Assembly: GCF_036023875.1 (NCBI RefSeq)
Contig: NZ_CP107931.1
Coordinates: forward strand, 4,898,001-4,962,000
DNA: 64,000 nucleotides
Reading direction: 5' to 3'
Source: Mycobacterium sp. NBC_00419
GTDB taxonomy: Bacteria; Actinomycetota; Actinomycetes; Mycobacteriales; Mycobacteriaceae
The notes under the pieces were generated by a model that was not told the origin of the DNA, did no database searches, and worked only from the letters and a program-made list of their open reading frames with translations. The position numbers and the translations under genes were made by a program. This document shows positions 8,282-16,529 of the stretch, piece after piece; within the stretch, counting starts at the first letter, position 1, and each line of letters begins with the position of its first letter.

Positions 8282-11200
8282 CTAGATGGAGGGTTGTGCC
8301 AACTGCAGCCATGTGCCTTTGCCCTTCTCGATGAGTACACCACGACCTGGTGGAAATTCGTGGCGCCGAACGGGCCCGATGGATGTGCTCAGCAGGGTGT
8401 CGGAGTCGCCCGCGCTGGGCGCCAGAATCAATCCGCGCCGCGGCGACTTGAACGGTTGACCCAACTGCCATGCCTGCGACCAGGTCGACACCTCCGCCTC
8501 GCCGACCACGAACGCCGACGCGTCGGCCAGCGTCTTGATCAGTCGGCCCATCACCGACTCAACATCGGTTCCGCTGAACTCGGTGACTGATTCGATGACG
8601 ACCATCGGCGGTGACGACGACGCCTCCATTGCCGATGCGATCAGGTCCTCGGCCGCGTGCCACACCGCGTCGGTCCCGACTGCCGATCGGCTCCATACCG
8701 CCATGTTCCCGATGTTGCTGTTCGTGGGGGCCAGATGCACGATCTGGGCGGATGGGCTGCTGCGCCGCACAGCCTGCGCCAAAGTCAACAGCGCGGTGCT
8801 GCGGCCACTCCCGGGAGGCCCGGTCACCATGAACACCCCTCGGGGTGCAATGCCTACCGGAGCCAGCGATTCATCGGCGATTCCTATTGCCGGACTGTTG
8901 TTCTCGGTGTGGGCCGGAAGAGCGGCGAGATCAATGTGCTCGGCGAGGCGCTGTATCTGTTCAGCTTCTGGGTAGCCAGCCTCACGCATCTGGTCGGCCA
9001 GGAGCTCGACAGCGCGCGCTTGGACGGCGACGTTGGCGTCTCCGCCGAGGATCGCGACTTGGACTTCCTGGCCGTCCATGATTCCGCGACCACGAGGTGA
9101 CGCCGCCGACAAGATATCCTTCGGTACCCCTGCAATGCTGTAGTCGTCGTCGGCCGCTAGGCGCAGAACCAACCTGCGCTGGATGTTCGCCGCGAGCGAG
9201 ATCGACAGTGCCCCAGGACGGTCGGCGGTCATCACGACGTGAATGCCAAGGCGGCGGCCGTCGGATGCCAACTGGGTGAACATAGGGAATATCGGCGACT
9301 GAGCCAGATGCTCATAGGCTTCCCGGAACGCCGCGATGCCGTCTATTAACAATAGGATGCGCGGTTCCGGGCGTCCCGTCGCGCGTCGGTAGTCGGTGAT
9401 GGTCGCCGCGTTAACCGACGTGAAGGATCGCGACCGCTCATCGAGGACCGCCGACAGGCGGCGAAGCAGCCGCCCCAGACGCTCCTCGTCTTCACCCCCG
9501 ACCACTGCTGCGACATGGGGTAGCGGCTCGAGGATCCGCATACTGCCGGATGCGAAATCCACCCCGTAGACGTGCGTCGGCCCCTCATCCGGTGACAGAG
9601 CAGCAGCAATTGCCAACGTGCACAGGACAGTCGACTTGCCCGATCCACCGGTGCCCAGCACAGCCATGTTGCCGTCATCGTCGGGCGAGAACATTCCGAT
9701 GGGCTGAGTCTGATCCGCCGGGGAGTCTGTACGACCGACGACCAGCTTCCCTTCGCTGACATCCGAAGTCATCGACTCTAGGGCATAGACCGGCTGCAGC
9801 GGCGGCAGCCACGGCCGCCGGGGGACGGGAAGGCGCAAGTGTGTGGCGGCCGCCCGAGTCGTCGCCACCATTCGGGCGATATCGGTGGGAACTCCGCTCG
9901 TCGGTAGCGACCCCTTGGCGCCATCGGTATTCCAGGGTCGACGGCGCCCGAAGACGAACTCCGATATGTCGATCGGTGCGCGATCCGGCTGGTCGCCGGA
10001 CCAACCGCCGACGTAACCGGCTTGGAACGTCGTCAACCTACCCGGTCCAGTCTTGGCGGCGACGCGGCCGGGGATCTCAGGCGGAAAGTGCGCGGCCAGC
10101 GGGTCGTCGATGACGTCTAACGAGTCGTCAACGTCGTTCAGCCGCAGGGCGATCCGCAGGTTGGTGTTGGCGCGGAGATTGTCACGGATCACACCTGCGG
10201 GACGCTGAGTGGCAAGTATCAGATGCAAACCGAGCGAACGTCCGCGTTGCGCGACGTCGATGACGCCGTCGACGAATTCGGGCACCTCGGTGGCAAGTGC
10301 GGCGAACTCGTCGACGATGATCACCAGGCTCGGCGGTGTGTCAGGATCCCCACTTCGCTCCAGCGACACAAGGTCTTTGGCACGCTTAAGGTTGAGCAGC
10401 CGCTCTCGTCGCCTGATTTCGGCGCCCAATGAGGTCAGTGCCCGGCGCACCAGGTGCGGCGAGAGGTCGGTCACCAAACCGACCGCGTGAGGCAGGTCCA
10501 CACAGTCAGCGAAGGCGGTTCCACCCTTGTAGTCGACGAAGAGGAAGTTGACCCGGTCGGGGCTGTGTGCCGTTGCCATGCCCAGCACCCAGGTCTGCAG
10601 AAACTCGCTCTTACCGGACCCGGTCGTGCCGCCGACGAGTGCGTGTGGGCCATGCTCACGCAGGTCGAGGTGAAAGTCTTGGATGCCGGTGGAGCCCACC
10701 AACGCCCGCAGTGTCCCGGTCCGCGCGCTGCGCAGGGCGGGCTGTCCGCCGCGATTGGTCACCGAATCATTGGCGAGCCACTGGCGTGCCACACTGGCTG
10801 GTTCGGCGGCCAGCGCTGTGCCGGATAAGCTCAGATAGTTGACCGATCTCGGTAGGTCGGTGGCGTCGTCGACAGCGGCACCGACATCGGCGACCGGTGC
10901 GAGCAGCAAGGCAATCTGCTTGGCGTCGGCGACGTCGATACCTTCGCAGGCAACCGGATAGGTGTGCCGTCCGTGCCGCACCTCTCCGACCGTTGAGCCT
11001 GATGTCTCGTTCTCGATCAGGACGAACGTGCGGCATGCCGAAGGTACGTTGGCGACCTGGGTGGCAACCCAGATGACGTGGACACCGGCATCAGCACCGC
11101 GCTCGGCAAGACGGGTGAGGCGCGCGCGGTCAATCGGAGCGGTGTCATCGACCAGCACCACGACTGCGGGCAGTACCAGCGGCGCACGGGTCTCGGCGCC

Positions 11201-12739
11201 CAACCCCAACTGCTCCGTGATCGCCCCGTAAGAATGATCCCCACGGTCCTGGCTCTCCGCCGTACGTTTCTTGACCAGGTCCTCCAGCCTGGCCAGGAGC
11301 GCTTGACCACCATTGGCGCTATCGGTGAGATGGAGGCCTTCCAGCGGGCTGAGCAGCGACCCCGTGTGCGGCAGCCATTCCAGCCACTCCCACGACGTTC
11401 TCGACGTCGGCGAACAGAATGCCGTCACTGTCAGATCGGCAGGGGAGTGCAGCCCGATCAGTTGCATCAGAATGCCGCGCGCTACACCGTCGACGACTGT
11501 GCGCGGGCCGCAGACGCCCAGCGAGCCGCACTCGCGGAGATCGGCCACCACAGGTACATCGCTGATGAGACTGAACTGCTCAGTCAATTCCGTGATCTGC
11601 TGGACGTATTCGGGTTCGGCGTCGTACTCGCCAGACGTCTCGATCCGGCACCGCGATGGCGCGTCACCCAGTCCGAGCCGGATGGACAGAAACTCGCGAT
11701 GCTCAGGCCGGTGGGTCCACAGGAGCGGTCCGAGCCGGTGGATGGCCTCGGCGACCTCGGCAAGTGCCGGCGTCTCTGCGCAGCGCACGGCCCGCTCGAC
11801 CCGCTGAACACTAGTGAGATCAGAAGCTAAGTGCCGCAATGAATCGGCAAATCGGGCGACTTCCTGGCGACGTTTCTTGCGGGTTTGCCACCGAGTGTCG
11901 ATGTACATGCCGACCATCAACAGGGGACTCAGCGCGACGAACAGTATCGAGAGCAGGTTGCGACTCACCAGCAGCAGCCCGAGTCCGAGCACTAAAGGCG
12001 CCAACATCGACAAGACCGGAAGGTGTGCGGGCTCGGGCCGCTGTGGTGGGCGCGGCGCCTTGAAGACGCGCTCGGCAAATTGCGGGACGACTCGCGGGGA
12101 TCGGTTGAATTCGATCGCGACACTGTCGGTTTGGGCGGCGCCGGGCCGAACGGTTGGCAGGATCGCCACGGACGTACCCGCTAATTGGATCACGTCGTTG
12201 ACGCCGACCACCGCTCGTTGGACGGCCTGCCCGCCCACCAGCACGCCGGTCGGCCCGGCCAGGTTGGAGATTTCGATGCTCTCCCCGACGACGACTGCGG
12301 CGTGCACGCCGGCTATCCCCGGATCGGTCAGCATCACGTCGCTGGTCAGATTGGTACCGATGACGGAATTTCCAGGAGCAAGCGAGAATTCACGCCCGGC
12401 GTCCGGGCCTTGAAGGACCCGCAATACCGCAACCGAGCGGCCGCGCCGAGTCCGTTGTGCTACGACGCCGGCCTTGGCAATACTGACCGTAGAGCCAGAG
12501 CGGATCCCGGATTCGATCAGGCTGCGAGTGGGTTCAAGCAGCCGGCCGGCTGTCCCGGTGTCGAATGCAGTGTGCTCGAGTTTGAGGGTCAGCGCGCTCG
12601 GGGGCTGAACGCTCTGACGATCGGGGTCGCCCGTGGCAAGGGCGGTGGCAAGGTCGGACACCGATGCGGTGGCGTCGGCGGTGACGGCGACTTGAGCCTG
12701 CGTGCCGTCGTCGCGCCGCAGAACGAATTTCAGGTGCAC
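8282..12739 (-). CDS. EssC-type type VII secretion ATPase (FHA, 2 TM, three P-loop modules)
   Basis: 1485 aa, close to the length of S. aureus EssC. Residues 1-90 look like a ubiquitin/FHA-like module, and 105-195 an FHA domain (FSLAPGNSVIGTN, then VHAAVV). Two membrane helices lie at ~240-280. FtsK/SpoIIIE module 1 has a full Walker A (GGTTGSGKS, 703-711), Walker B (LVIIVDE, ~805-811) and ATQRP. Module 2 has Walker A GTGGSGKST (1029-1037) but LLLIDG in place of DE. Module 3 has GPPGSGRST (1307-1315), Arg replacing the Walker Lys. This means one fully active ATPase plus two degenerate modules, as in the EccC/EssC family, which energises WXG100 export. The FHA plus two-TM head is EssC-like and unlike mycobacterial EccC. 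The GTG start overlaps the RDD gene stop by one base. Confidence 0.93.
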   Translation of the reverse strand: MHLKFVLRRDDGTQAQVAVTADATASVSDLATALATGDPDRQSVQPPSALTLKLEHTAFDTGTAGRLLEPTRSLIESGIRSGSTVSIAKAGVVAQRTRRGRSVAVLRVLQGPDAGREFSLAPGNSVIGTNLTSDVMLTDPGIAGVHAAVVVGESIEISNLAGPTGVLVGGQAVQRAVVGVNDVIQLAGTSVAILPTVRPGAAQTDSVAIEFNRSPRVVPQFAERVFKAPRPPQRPEPAHLPVLSMLAPLVLGLGLLLVSRNLLSILFVALSPLLMVGMYIDTRWQTRKKRRQEVARFADSLRHLASDLTSVQRVERAVRCAETPALAEVAEAIHRLGPLLWTHRPEHREFLSIRLGLGDAPSRCRIETSGEYDAEPEYVQQITELTEQFSLISDVPVVADLRECGSLGVCGPRTVVDGVARGILMQLIGLHSPADLTVTAFCSPTSRTSWEWLEWLPHTGSLLSPLEGLHLTDSANGGQALLARLEDLVKKRTAESQDRGDHSYGAITEQLGLGAETRAPLVLPAVVVLVDDTAPIDRARLTRLAERGADAGVHVIWVATQVANVPSACRTFVLIENETSGSTVGEVRHGRHTYPVACEGIDVADAKQIALLLAPVADVGAAVDDATDLPRSVNYLSLSGTALAAEPASVARQWLANDSVTNRGGQPALRSARTGTLRALVGSTGIQDFHLDLREHGPHALVGGTTGSGKSEFLQTWVLGMATAHSPDRVNFLFVDYKGGTAFADCVDLPHAVGLVTDLSPHLVRRALTSLGAEIRRRERLLNLKRAKDLVSLERSGDPDTPPSLVIIVDEFAALATEVPEFVDGVIDVAQRGRSLGLHLILATQRPAGVIRDNLRANTNLRIALRLNDVDDSLDVIDDPLAAHFPPEIPGRVAAKTGPGRLTTFQAGYVGGWSGDQPDRAPIDISEFVFGRRRPWNTDGAKGSLPTSGVPTDIARMVATTRAAATHLRLPVPRRPWLPPLQPVYALESMTSDVSEGKLVVGRTDSPADQTQPIGMFSPDDDGNMAVLGTGGSGKSTVLCTLAIAAALSPDEGPTHVYGVDFASGSMRILEPLPHVAAVVGGEDEERLGRLLRRLSAVLDERSRSFTSVNAATITDYRRATGRPEPRILLLIDGIAAFREAYEHLAQSPIFPMFTQLASDGRRLGIHVVMTADRPGALSISLAANIQRRLVLRLAADDDYSIAGVPKDILSAASPRGRGIMDGQEVQVAILGGDANVAVQARAVELLADQMREAGYPEAEQIQRLAEHIDLAALPAHTENNSPAIGIADESLAPVGIAPRGVFMVTGPPGSGRSTALLTLAQAVRRSSPSAQIVHLAPTNSNIGNMAVWSRSAVGTDAVWHAAEDLIASAMEASSSPPMVVIESVTEFSGTDVESVMGRLIKTLADASAFVVGEAEVSTWSQAWQLGQPFKSPRRGLILAPSAGDSDTLLSTSIGPVRRHEFPPGRGVLIEKGKGTWLQLAQPSI

Positions 12740-13446
12740 TAGCGCCTTCCCTGGGCAGCCAACGGAACGGGGGAGGCGACTTTGTTCAGGCCTCGGTGTG
12801 TGGTCACCCGCAGAGTCGTTTGTTGCGGTGCGCCCAGCGGGTTGGCGCCCAGCGTCACGTCGATGACGCGCAACCTGCTCACTGAATCATGCCAACCGTG
12901 GTGCGGCGTCGAACCTGTCACGACCGGTAGTGCGGCCATCCCTGCAGTGGCCGCGAAGATCCCGCTGCGCAGCATGCACGCGGTGAATCCGGGAGGCCGA
13001 TGATCGCTGCCGCGTATCAGCCGAAGGCCCAGCATCGCCTTACCGAAAGTCAGCCCGGTGAAGCCTTGCCAGATCTGCATCCACAGCCAGACCGCCACCA
13101 CTGCTACCGGCACCACGAAATAGACCACCTCCGCGCAGGCGAGTACCGCTGCAGCGGCGGTCAGTGGCAGGGCAGGACTCACCATGACCGCCAGATCCAA
13201 CATCATGGCGCAACACCGCACCGCACCGCTGGCCTCGATGACCGCGGGAGCGGTCCCTGCTACGGGTGTCGTGATCGAGGTGTGTACCGAAGCGGCGGTG
13301 GGCGCGGTCGCACTGTAGGAGACTGATTGGTGCGGTTGGCGATTGGTGATTACTGCCCCGCAGGCAGCGCAATAGGGAGCATTGGCCCGCAAGGTCGAGC
13401 CGCACTGGGCGCACGCAGCTTCCACCCCGGTCGGCTGTCCTGGCAT
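12739..13446 (-). CDS. Zinc-ribbon RDD-family membrane protein
   Basis: 235 aa from the ATG at 13446, preceded by a GGAG 9-10 nt upstream; the longer frame to 13620 is not coding-like. Two CxxC knuckles near the N-terminus (CAQCG and CAACG) form a zinc ribbon. After a Ser/Thr/Pro linker come three or four hydrophobic segments with the RDD-type signature TFGKAMLGLRL. The ~40-residue C-terminal tail is polar. It is the first gene of the EssC operon; its stop shares a base with the EssC start, indicating tight coupling. RDD proteins are found with secretion and transport genes but their function is not settled. A membrane accessory role here is inference. Confidence 0.82.
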   Translation of the reverse strand: MPGQPTGVEAACAQCGSTLRANAPYCAACGAVITNRQPHQSVSYSATAPTAASVHTSITTPVAGTAPAVIEASGAVRCCAMMLDLAVMVSPALPLTAAAAVLACAEVVYFVVPVAVVAVWLWMQIWQGFTGLTFGKAMLGLRLIRGSDHRPPGFTACMLRSGIFAATAGMAALPVVTGSTPHHGWHDSVSRLRVIDVTLGANPLGAPQQTTLRVTTHRGLNKVASPVPLAAQGRR

Positions 13447-13658
13447 TACGTCCGCTCCATCCGGCTGCAACGTCTCCGATCTTGCGAGGGGTGCCTGGAT
13501 ACCTTTGGTGGATGCCGGCCGACACCCGAGCGCCGATTCGGTCGCTGTCGGCCGCGTCCTCTCGATCTGATCATGAGCGAACCCGTGGCTTCCTGCTGCG
13601 AGATTCACCGCGCCGCGCACACTGTAACGCTGGCCCCCAGCAGGTGCACCGATTCGTT

Positions 13659-13676
13659 GTCGGTCGAACGTACGAT
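13659..13676. promoter_or_regulatory. Locus operator, site C (divergent promoter region)
   Basis: GTCGGTCGAACGTACGAT matches the locus consensus at 15 of 18 positions. It lies in the 352-bp gap between the RDD/EssC operon (about 213 bp from its ATG) and the small membrane gene at 13799 (123 bp from its GTG). Apart from this site the gap shows nothing I can identify. Confidence 0.5.
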
Positions 13677-13798
13677 TGCCGCAGTCTTGGATCGGTCGCG
13701 ACGATTGACCCCGCGCGAGGAGCCGGCCGAGATGGCTAAGGAGGGCCCTGTGGCAGCGTCAGGGAGCATTGGCCATCTGAACTGGAATAGGTCAGTCG

Positions 13799-14200
13799 GT
13801 GACTAACCCTACTTTGCCGCCGAGTCGATTCGGTGCCGGTTACACCTCAGGTAGTCCGCCTGTGAGCCAGGCGGTCTCGCCGCCAGTGCTTCCCGCCGGC
13901 CCACCTCATCGGGGAAGTCCTGCAACGCATGTCCCGAGTGCGCCGCGGTCGATGGTGAACCGACTTGCGATGGTCGCATTCGCACTGTCGGTCGCCTTTG
14001 GCTCCGTGTTGTTCTGGCTGACGATTCCCATGGCCGCCCTGGCCGGTTCCCGCATCCGGAAATCTCAGCAGGGCGGAGCAGGCCTGGCGCGCGCAGCTCT
14101 GGTGATCAGCTGCATCTATGTCGCCTTGGCGATCGTGGTGGTAGCACTCGCCGCTTACCTGTCGTCGAGCTCTGCTGCGGTTACTTTCGGTACTGCCTAA
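13799..14200 (+). CDS. Small two-TM membrane protein, DUF4190-like
   Basis: 133 aa from a GTG. The N-terminus TNPTLPPSRFGAGYTSG repeats the peptide that starts the FHA-tailed protein at 986. A Pro/Ser-rich stretch runs to residue ~57, followed by two membrane helices (about 60-82 and 95-118) joined by a basic loop AGSRIRKSQQGGAGLARA, which is the DUF4190 pattern. The protein is divergent from the EssC operon and shares operator site C. DUF4190 proteins are small membrane proteins of unknown role. The shared N-terminal tag suggests that both tagged proteins bind the same cytosolic partner. Confidence 0.78.
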   Translation: MTNPTLPPSRFGAGYTSGSPPVSQAVSPPVLPAGPPHRGSPATHVPSAPRSMVNRLAMVAFALSVAFGSVLFWLTIPMAALAGSRIRKSQQGGAGLARAALVISCIYVALAIVVVALAAYLSSSSAAVTFGTA

Positions 14201-14211
14201 GCCTTGTCGTC

Positions 14212-14229
14212 GTCATCCGAACGACTGAT
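14212..14229. promoter_or_regulatory. Locus operator, site D
   Basis: GTCATCCGAACGACTGAT matches the locus consensus at 15 of 18 positions and ends 84 bp before the ATG of the DUF7159-like gene, a spacing similar to sites B, G and H. Confidence 0.55.
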
Positions 14230-14312
14230 ACCTGTCCTCTTGTCGCGGTGTCATGATGGCGGTCATTGTGGCTGCGCTGTGCACGCGGTGAGTTAGCCGA
14301 GGGGTTTATGCG

Positions 14313-16526
14313 ATGGAACTTGTTCTGGGGGTGTCGGTCAGCGGTGCCCAGGCGCGCTTGGCGCTCCTAGAGGCATCGAGTCCGGACACGGTGCTGGATC
14401 GGTTCGCACTGGATCTCACCTCGGACCCCATTGGGGACATTGCGACCACGGTCATCGGGACCGGCAAGGCGTTGGCCGCAGATGGACACCACCTGCTCGG
14501 CACCGGCGTGTGCTGGAGTGGGCAGAGCGCCAGAGCGTTGCAAGGTGCATTGTGCGACGTGGGAGTCGGGGACGTCACGTTGGTGGCGTCGTCCGAGGCA
14601 GCCACCGCGTTGGTGCGCGAGCGTGCCAGGGGGGCCGGAGACGACAGCACCGCACTGCTGCTGCTGGTCGATGAGGACACCGCCGCGCTTTCCCTCGTCG
14701 GCGCTGATCCGGCCTCCACCGCGGTCATCTCCGCGGAGTCGGTCACCAAGGGCGGGGCCACCGCCGCCTGCCAAACCCTGATGAGCCGGCTGAGTCACGA
14801 ACCGATGGGGGTTCGACAGCTGTACCTGGTCACCTCGGAACCCAGAGCCGAACTCGACGCCGACCAGATCTATGCCACTGCGCCGGTACCGGTGCACACT
14901 CCGGCTGATCCCGCGTACGCCATCGCCGAGGGTGCAGCCATTGCGAGCGTGCCGCAGGCACAACGTGATGAGTACCTTGCGCCGAGTCTTGTCTCGACAG
15001 ATTTCGGCCCCGAAATGGCTGCCTCGACCGGGCCGCTAGCGCCGACAGCCCTGAGCCCACAACTAGGCCCCCAGCTGGCCTACTCACTCGCTGATGACAG
15101 TTCCGCTTCCATTCCGCTGCCACCCGGCACCGACTACACCGAGGATCCGCTACCGCTGCAGAGCAAGCTGTCTCCACTGAGCCGACTGGGGCAATACGAC
15201 GCCGAAGAGGATGATGACGCGAGCAGCCGGCCGCGGCTGGTACTGCTGGGCGGCGCCATTGCTTCGATCGTCGTTGTCGGCTTCTCGGCGTTGGCCGTCA
15301 CTGTTGCCATCGCTGTCCGACCGACCGCGGCGGAGACACCGCTCCCGGCGCCGTCCAAGCCGGTGGAGAACAAGTACTTTCCGGTTCCCACAGACGAGAA
15401 TGGGGGCTGGCAACCCACGACTGGGCTGCCGGATAGCCTGCCTCAGGTCACCGAGGTGTCCGTGACGGACCCGTCTGGCCCCCAAAGCTCTGGTGGGGGT
15501 GCCGCCTCCAACGGCAACGGCGGCAATGTCCCTGCGCCCGCGCAGGCTGCGGTCGATCCCGCACCGCCAATTGGTGACCAGCCAGCTCCAGCGCCCGATC
15601 AGTCAGCATTCCCGATATCGGGGTTCCAACTGCCCAACATCCAGCCCACATTCGTCTTCAATTGGCCCATCCCAGGGTCGCCGGTGGACAAGCGGCCGCG
15701 GACCACCGACGCACCCCAAGGCACGGATACCAAGTCGGGTACTGCGACGGTTCCGGGTACGGACGGCAAGCCGCAGACTGCCGACGCACCGCAAGGTACG
15801 GATACGAAGTCGGGTACTGCGCCGGTGCCGGAGACGAAGTCGGGTACTGCGACGGTTCCGGGTACGGACGGCAAGCCGCAGACTGCCGACGCACCGCAAG
15901 GTACGGATACGAAGTCGGGTACTGCGCCGGTGCCGGAGACGAAGTCGGGTACGGATACGAAGTCGGGCACGGAGACGAAGTCGGGTACTGCAGTGGTGCC
16001 GGAGACCAAGTCGAGTACGCCGGCGGTGCCGGATACCAAGTCGAGTACGCCGGCGGTGCCGGATACCAAGTCGAGTACGGCGCCCGTTCCGGTGGAGAAA
16101 TCACCGTCGGATGGTGGCGGAGCTACGGGTGGTCCAAAGCCGAGAGCGACAGACCCCCAACCTGATGTACCGTCGTCGACGTCCGCGCTGCCCACTCCCA
16201 AACAGGCGCCGGCACCTGCTCCCGCTCCTGCACCTGCTCCGGCTCCCGCACCAGCACCTGCTCCGGCACCTGCTCCCGCACCAGCACCTGCTCCCGCACC
16301 AGCACCTGCTCCAGCACCTGCTCCCGCACCAGCACCTGCTCCGGCACCAGCTCCTGCTCCCGCTCCCGCTCCGGCCCCCGTTTCCGAGGCGCCGGCCGCA
16401 CCCCCGGCCCCGCAGCTTCCCAAGATCGACCTGCCCAAGATCGAGTTGCCGAAACTCGACCTGCCTTCGTTCGGCGGCGGCGGGCAGTCCGCTGCACCTT
16501 CGACCAGTGTTGCGCCAACGCCCTAG
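14313..16526 (+). CDS. DUF7159-like (actin-fold-like) membrane protein with long repetitive Pro/Ala tail
   Basis: 737 aa. Residues 1-215 have the MELVLGVSVSGAQARLALLEA start and glycine-rich turns of mycobacterial DUF7159 proteins, which resemble a divergent Hsp70/actin ATPase fold. An acidic/Pro linker precedes one membrane helix (~305-332, VLLGGAIASIVVVGFSALAV). About 400 extracytoplasmic residues follow, low in complexity: two perfect 35-residue repeats (474-543), KSGT/KSST PAVPDT repeats, then an almost pure (PA)n rod (~632-690), and a short LPKIDLPKIELPKLDLP motif. Such Pro/Ala rods can span the cell wall. The gene has its own operator (site D) and ends 3 nt from the convergent regulator gene. 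A role as envelope-spanning part of the secretion system is inference. Confidence 0.8.
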   Translation: MELVLGVSVSGAQARLALLEASSPDTVLDRFALDLTSDPIGDIATTVIGTGKALAADGHHLLGTGVCWSGQSARALQGALCDVGVGDVTLVASSEAATALVRERARGAGDDSTALLLLVDEDTAALSLVGADPASTAVISAESVTKGGATAACQTLMSRLSHEPMGVRQLYLVTSEPRAELDADQIYATAPVPVHTPADPAYAIAEGAAIASVPQAQRDEYLAPSLVSTDFGPEMAASTGPLAPTALSPQLGPQLAYSLADDSSASIPLPPGTDYTEDPLPLQSKLSPLSRLGQYDAEEDDDASSRPRLVLLGGAIASIVVVGFSALAVTVAIAVRPTAAETPLPAPSKPVENKYFPVPTDENGGWQPTTGLPDSLPQVTEVSVTDPSGPQSSGGGAASNGNGGNVPAPAQAAVDPAPPIGDQPAPAPDQSAFPISGFQLPNIQPTFVFNWPIPGSPVDKRPRTTDAPQGTDTKSGTATVPGTDGKPQTADAPQGTDTKSGTAPVPETKSGTATVPGTDGKPQTADAPQGTDTKSGTAPVPETKSGTDTKSGTETKSGTAVVPETKSSTPAVPDTKSSTPAVPDTKSSTAPVPVEKSPSDGGGATGGPKPRATDPQPDVPSSTSALPTPKQAPAPAPAPAPAPAPAPAPAPAPAPAPAPAPAPAPAPAPAPAPAPAPAPAPAPAPAPAPVSEAPAAPPAPQLPKIDLPKIELPKLDLPSFGGGGQSAAPSTSVAPTP
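15732..15941 (+). repeat. Two tandem 105-bp in-frame repeats
   Basis: Two adjacent copies of a 105-bp (35-codon) unit, beginning at 15732 and 15837, encode KSGTATVPGTDGKPQTADAP and what follows. Shorter related units (30 bp, KSST-type) continue to about 16080. The number of copies is likely to vary between strains by slippage or recombination. Confidence 0.9.
16207..16380 (+). repeat. Pro-Ala coding microsatellite
   Basis: Degenerate 6-nt repeats (CCTGCT/CCGGCA/CCCGCA type) encode about 29 Pro-Ala pairs in the tail of the DUF7159-like protein. The same tract gives a false Gly-Ala open frame on the other strand. Confidence 0.9.
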
Positions 16527-16529
16527 GCG

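Noticed and set aside
14313..15000. Reading the DUF7159-like N-terminus as a true Hsp70
   Set aside because: The fold looks related, but phosphate loops and the DLGT motif of Hsp70 are not present.
15599..16438. 279-aa minus-strand frame rich in Gly-Ala, PE_PGRS-like at first sight
   Set aside because: It is the antisense of the Pro-Ala and KSGT repeats of the DUF7159-like gene; no start region or PE domain.
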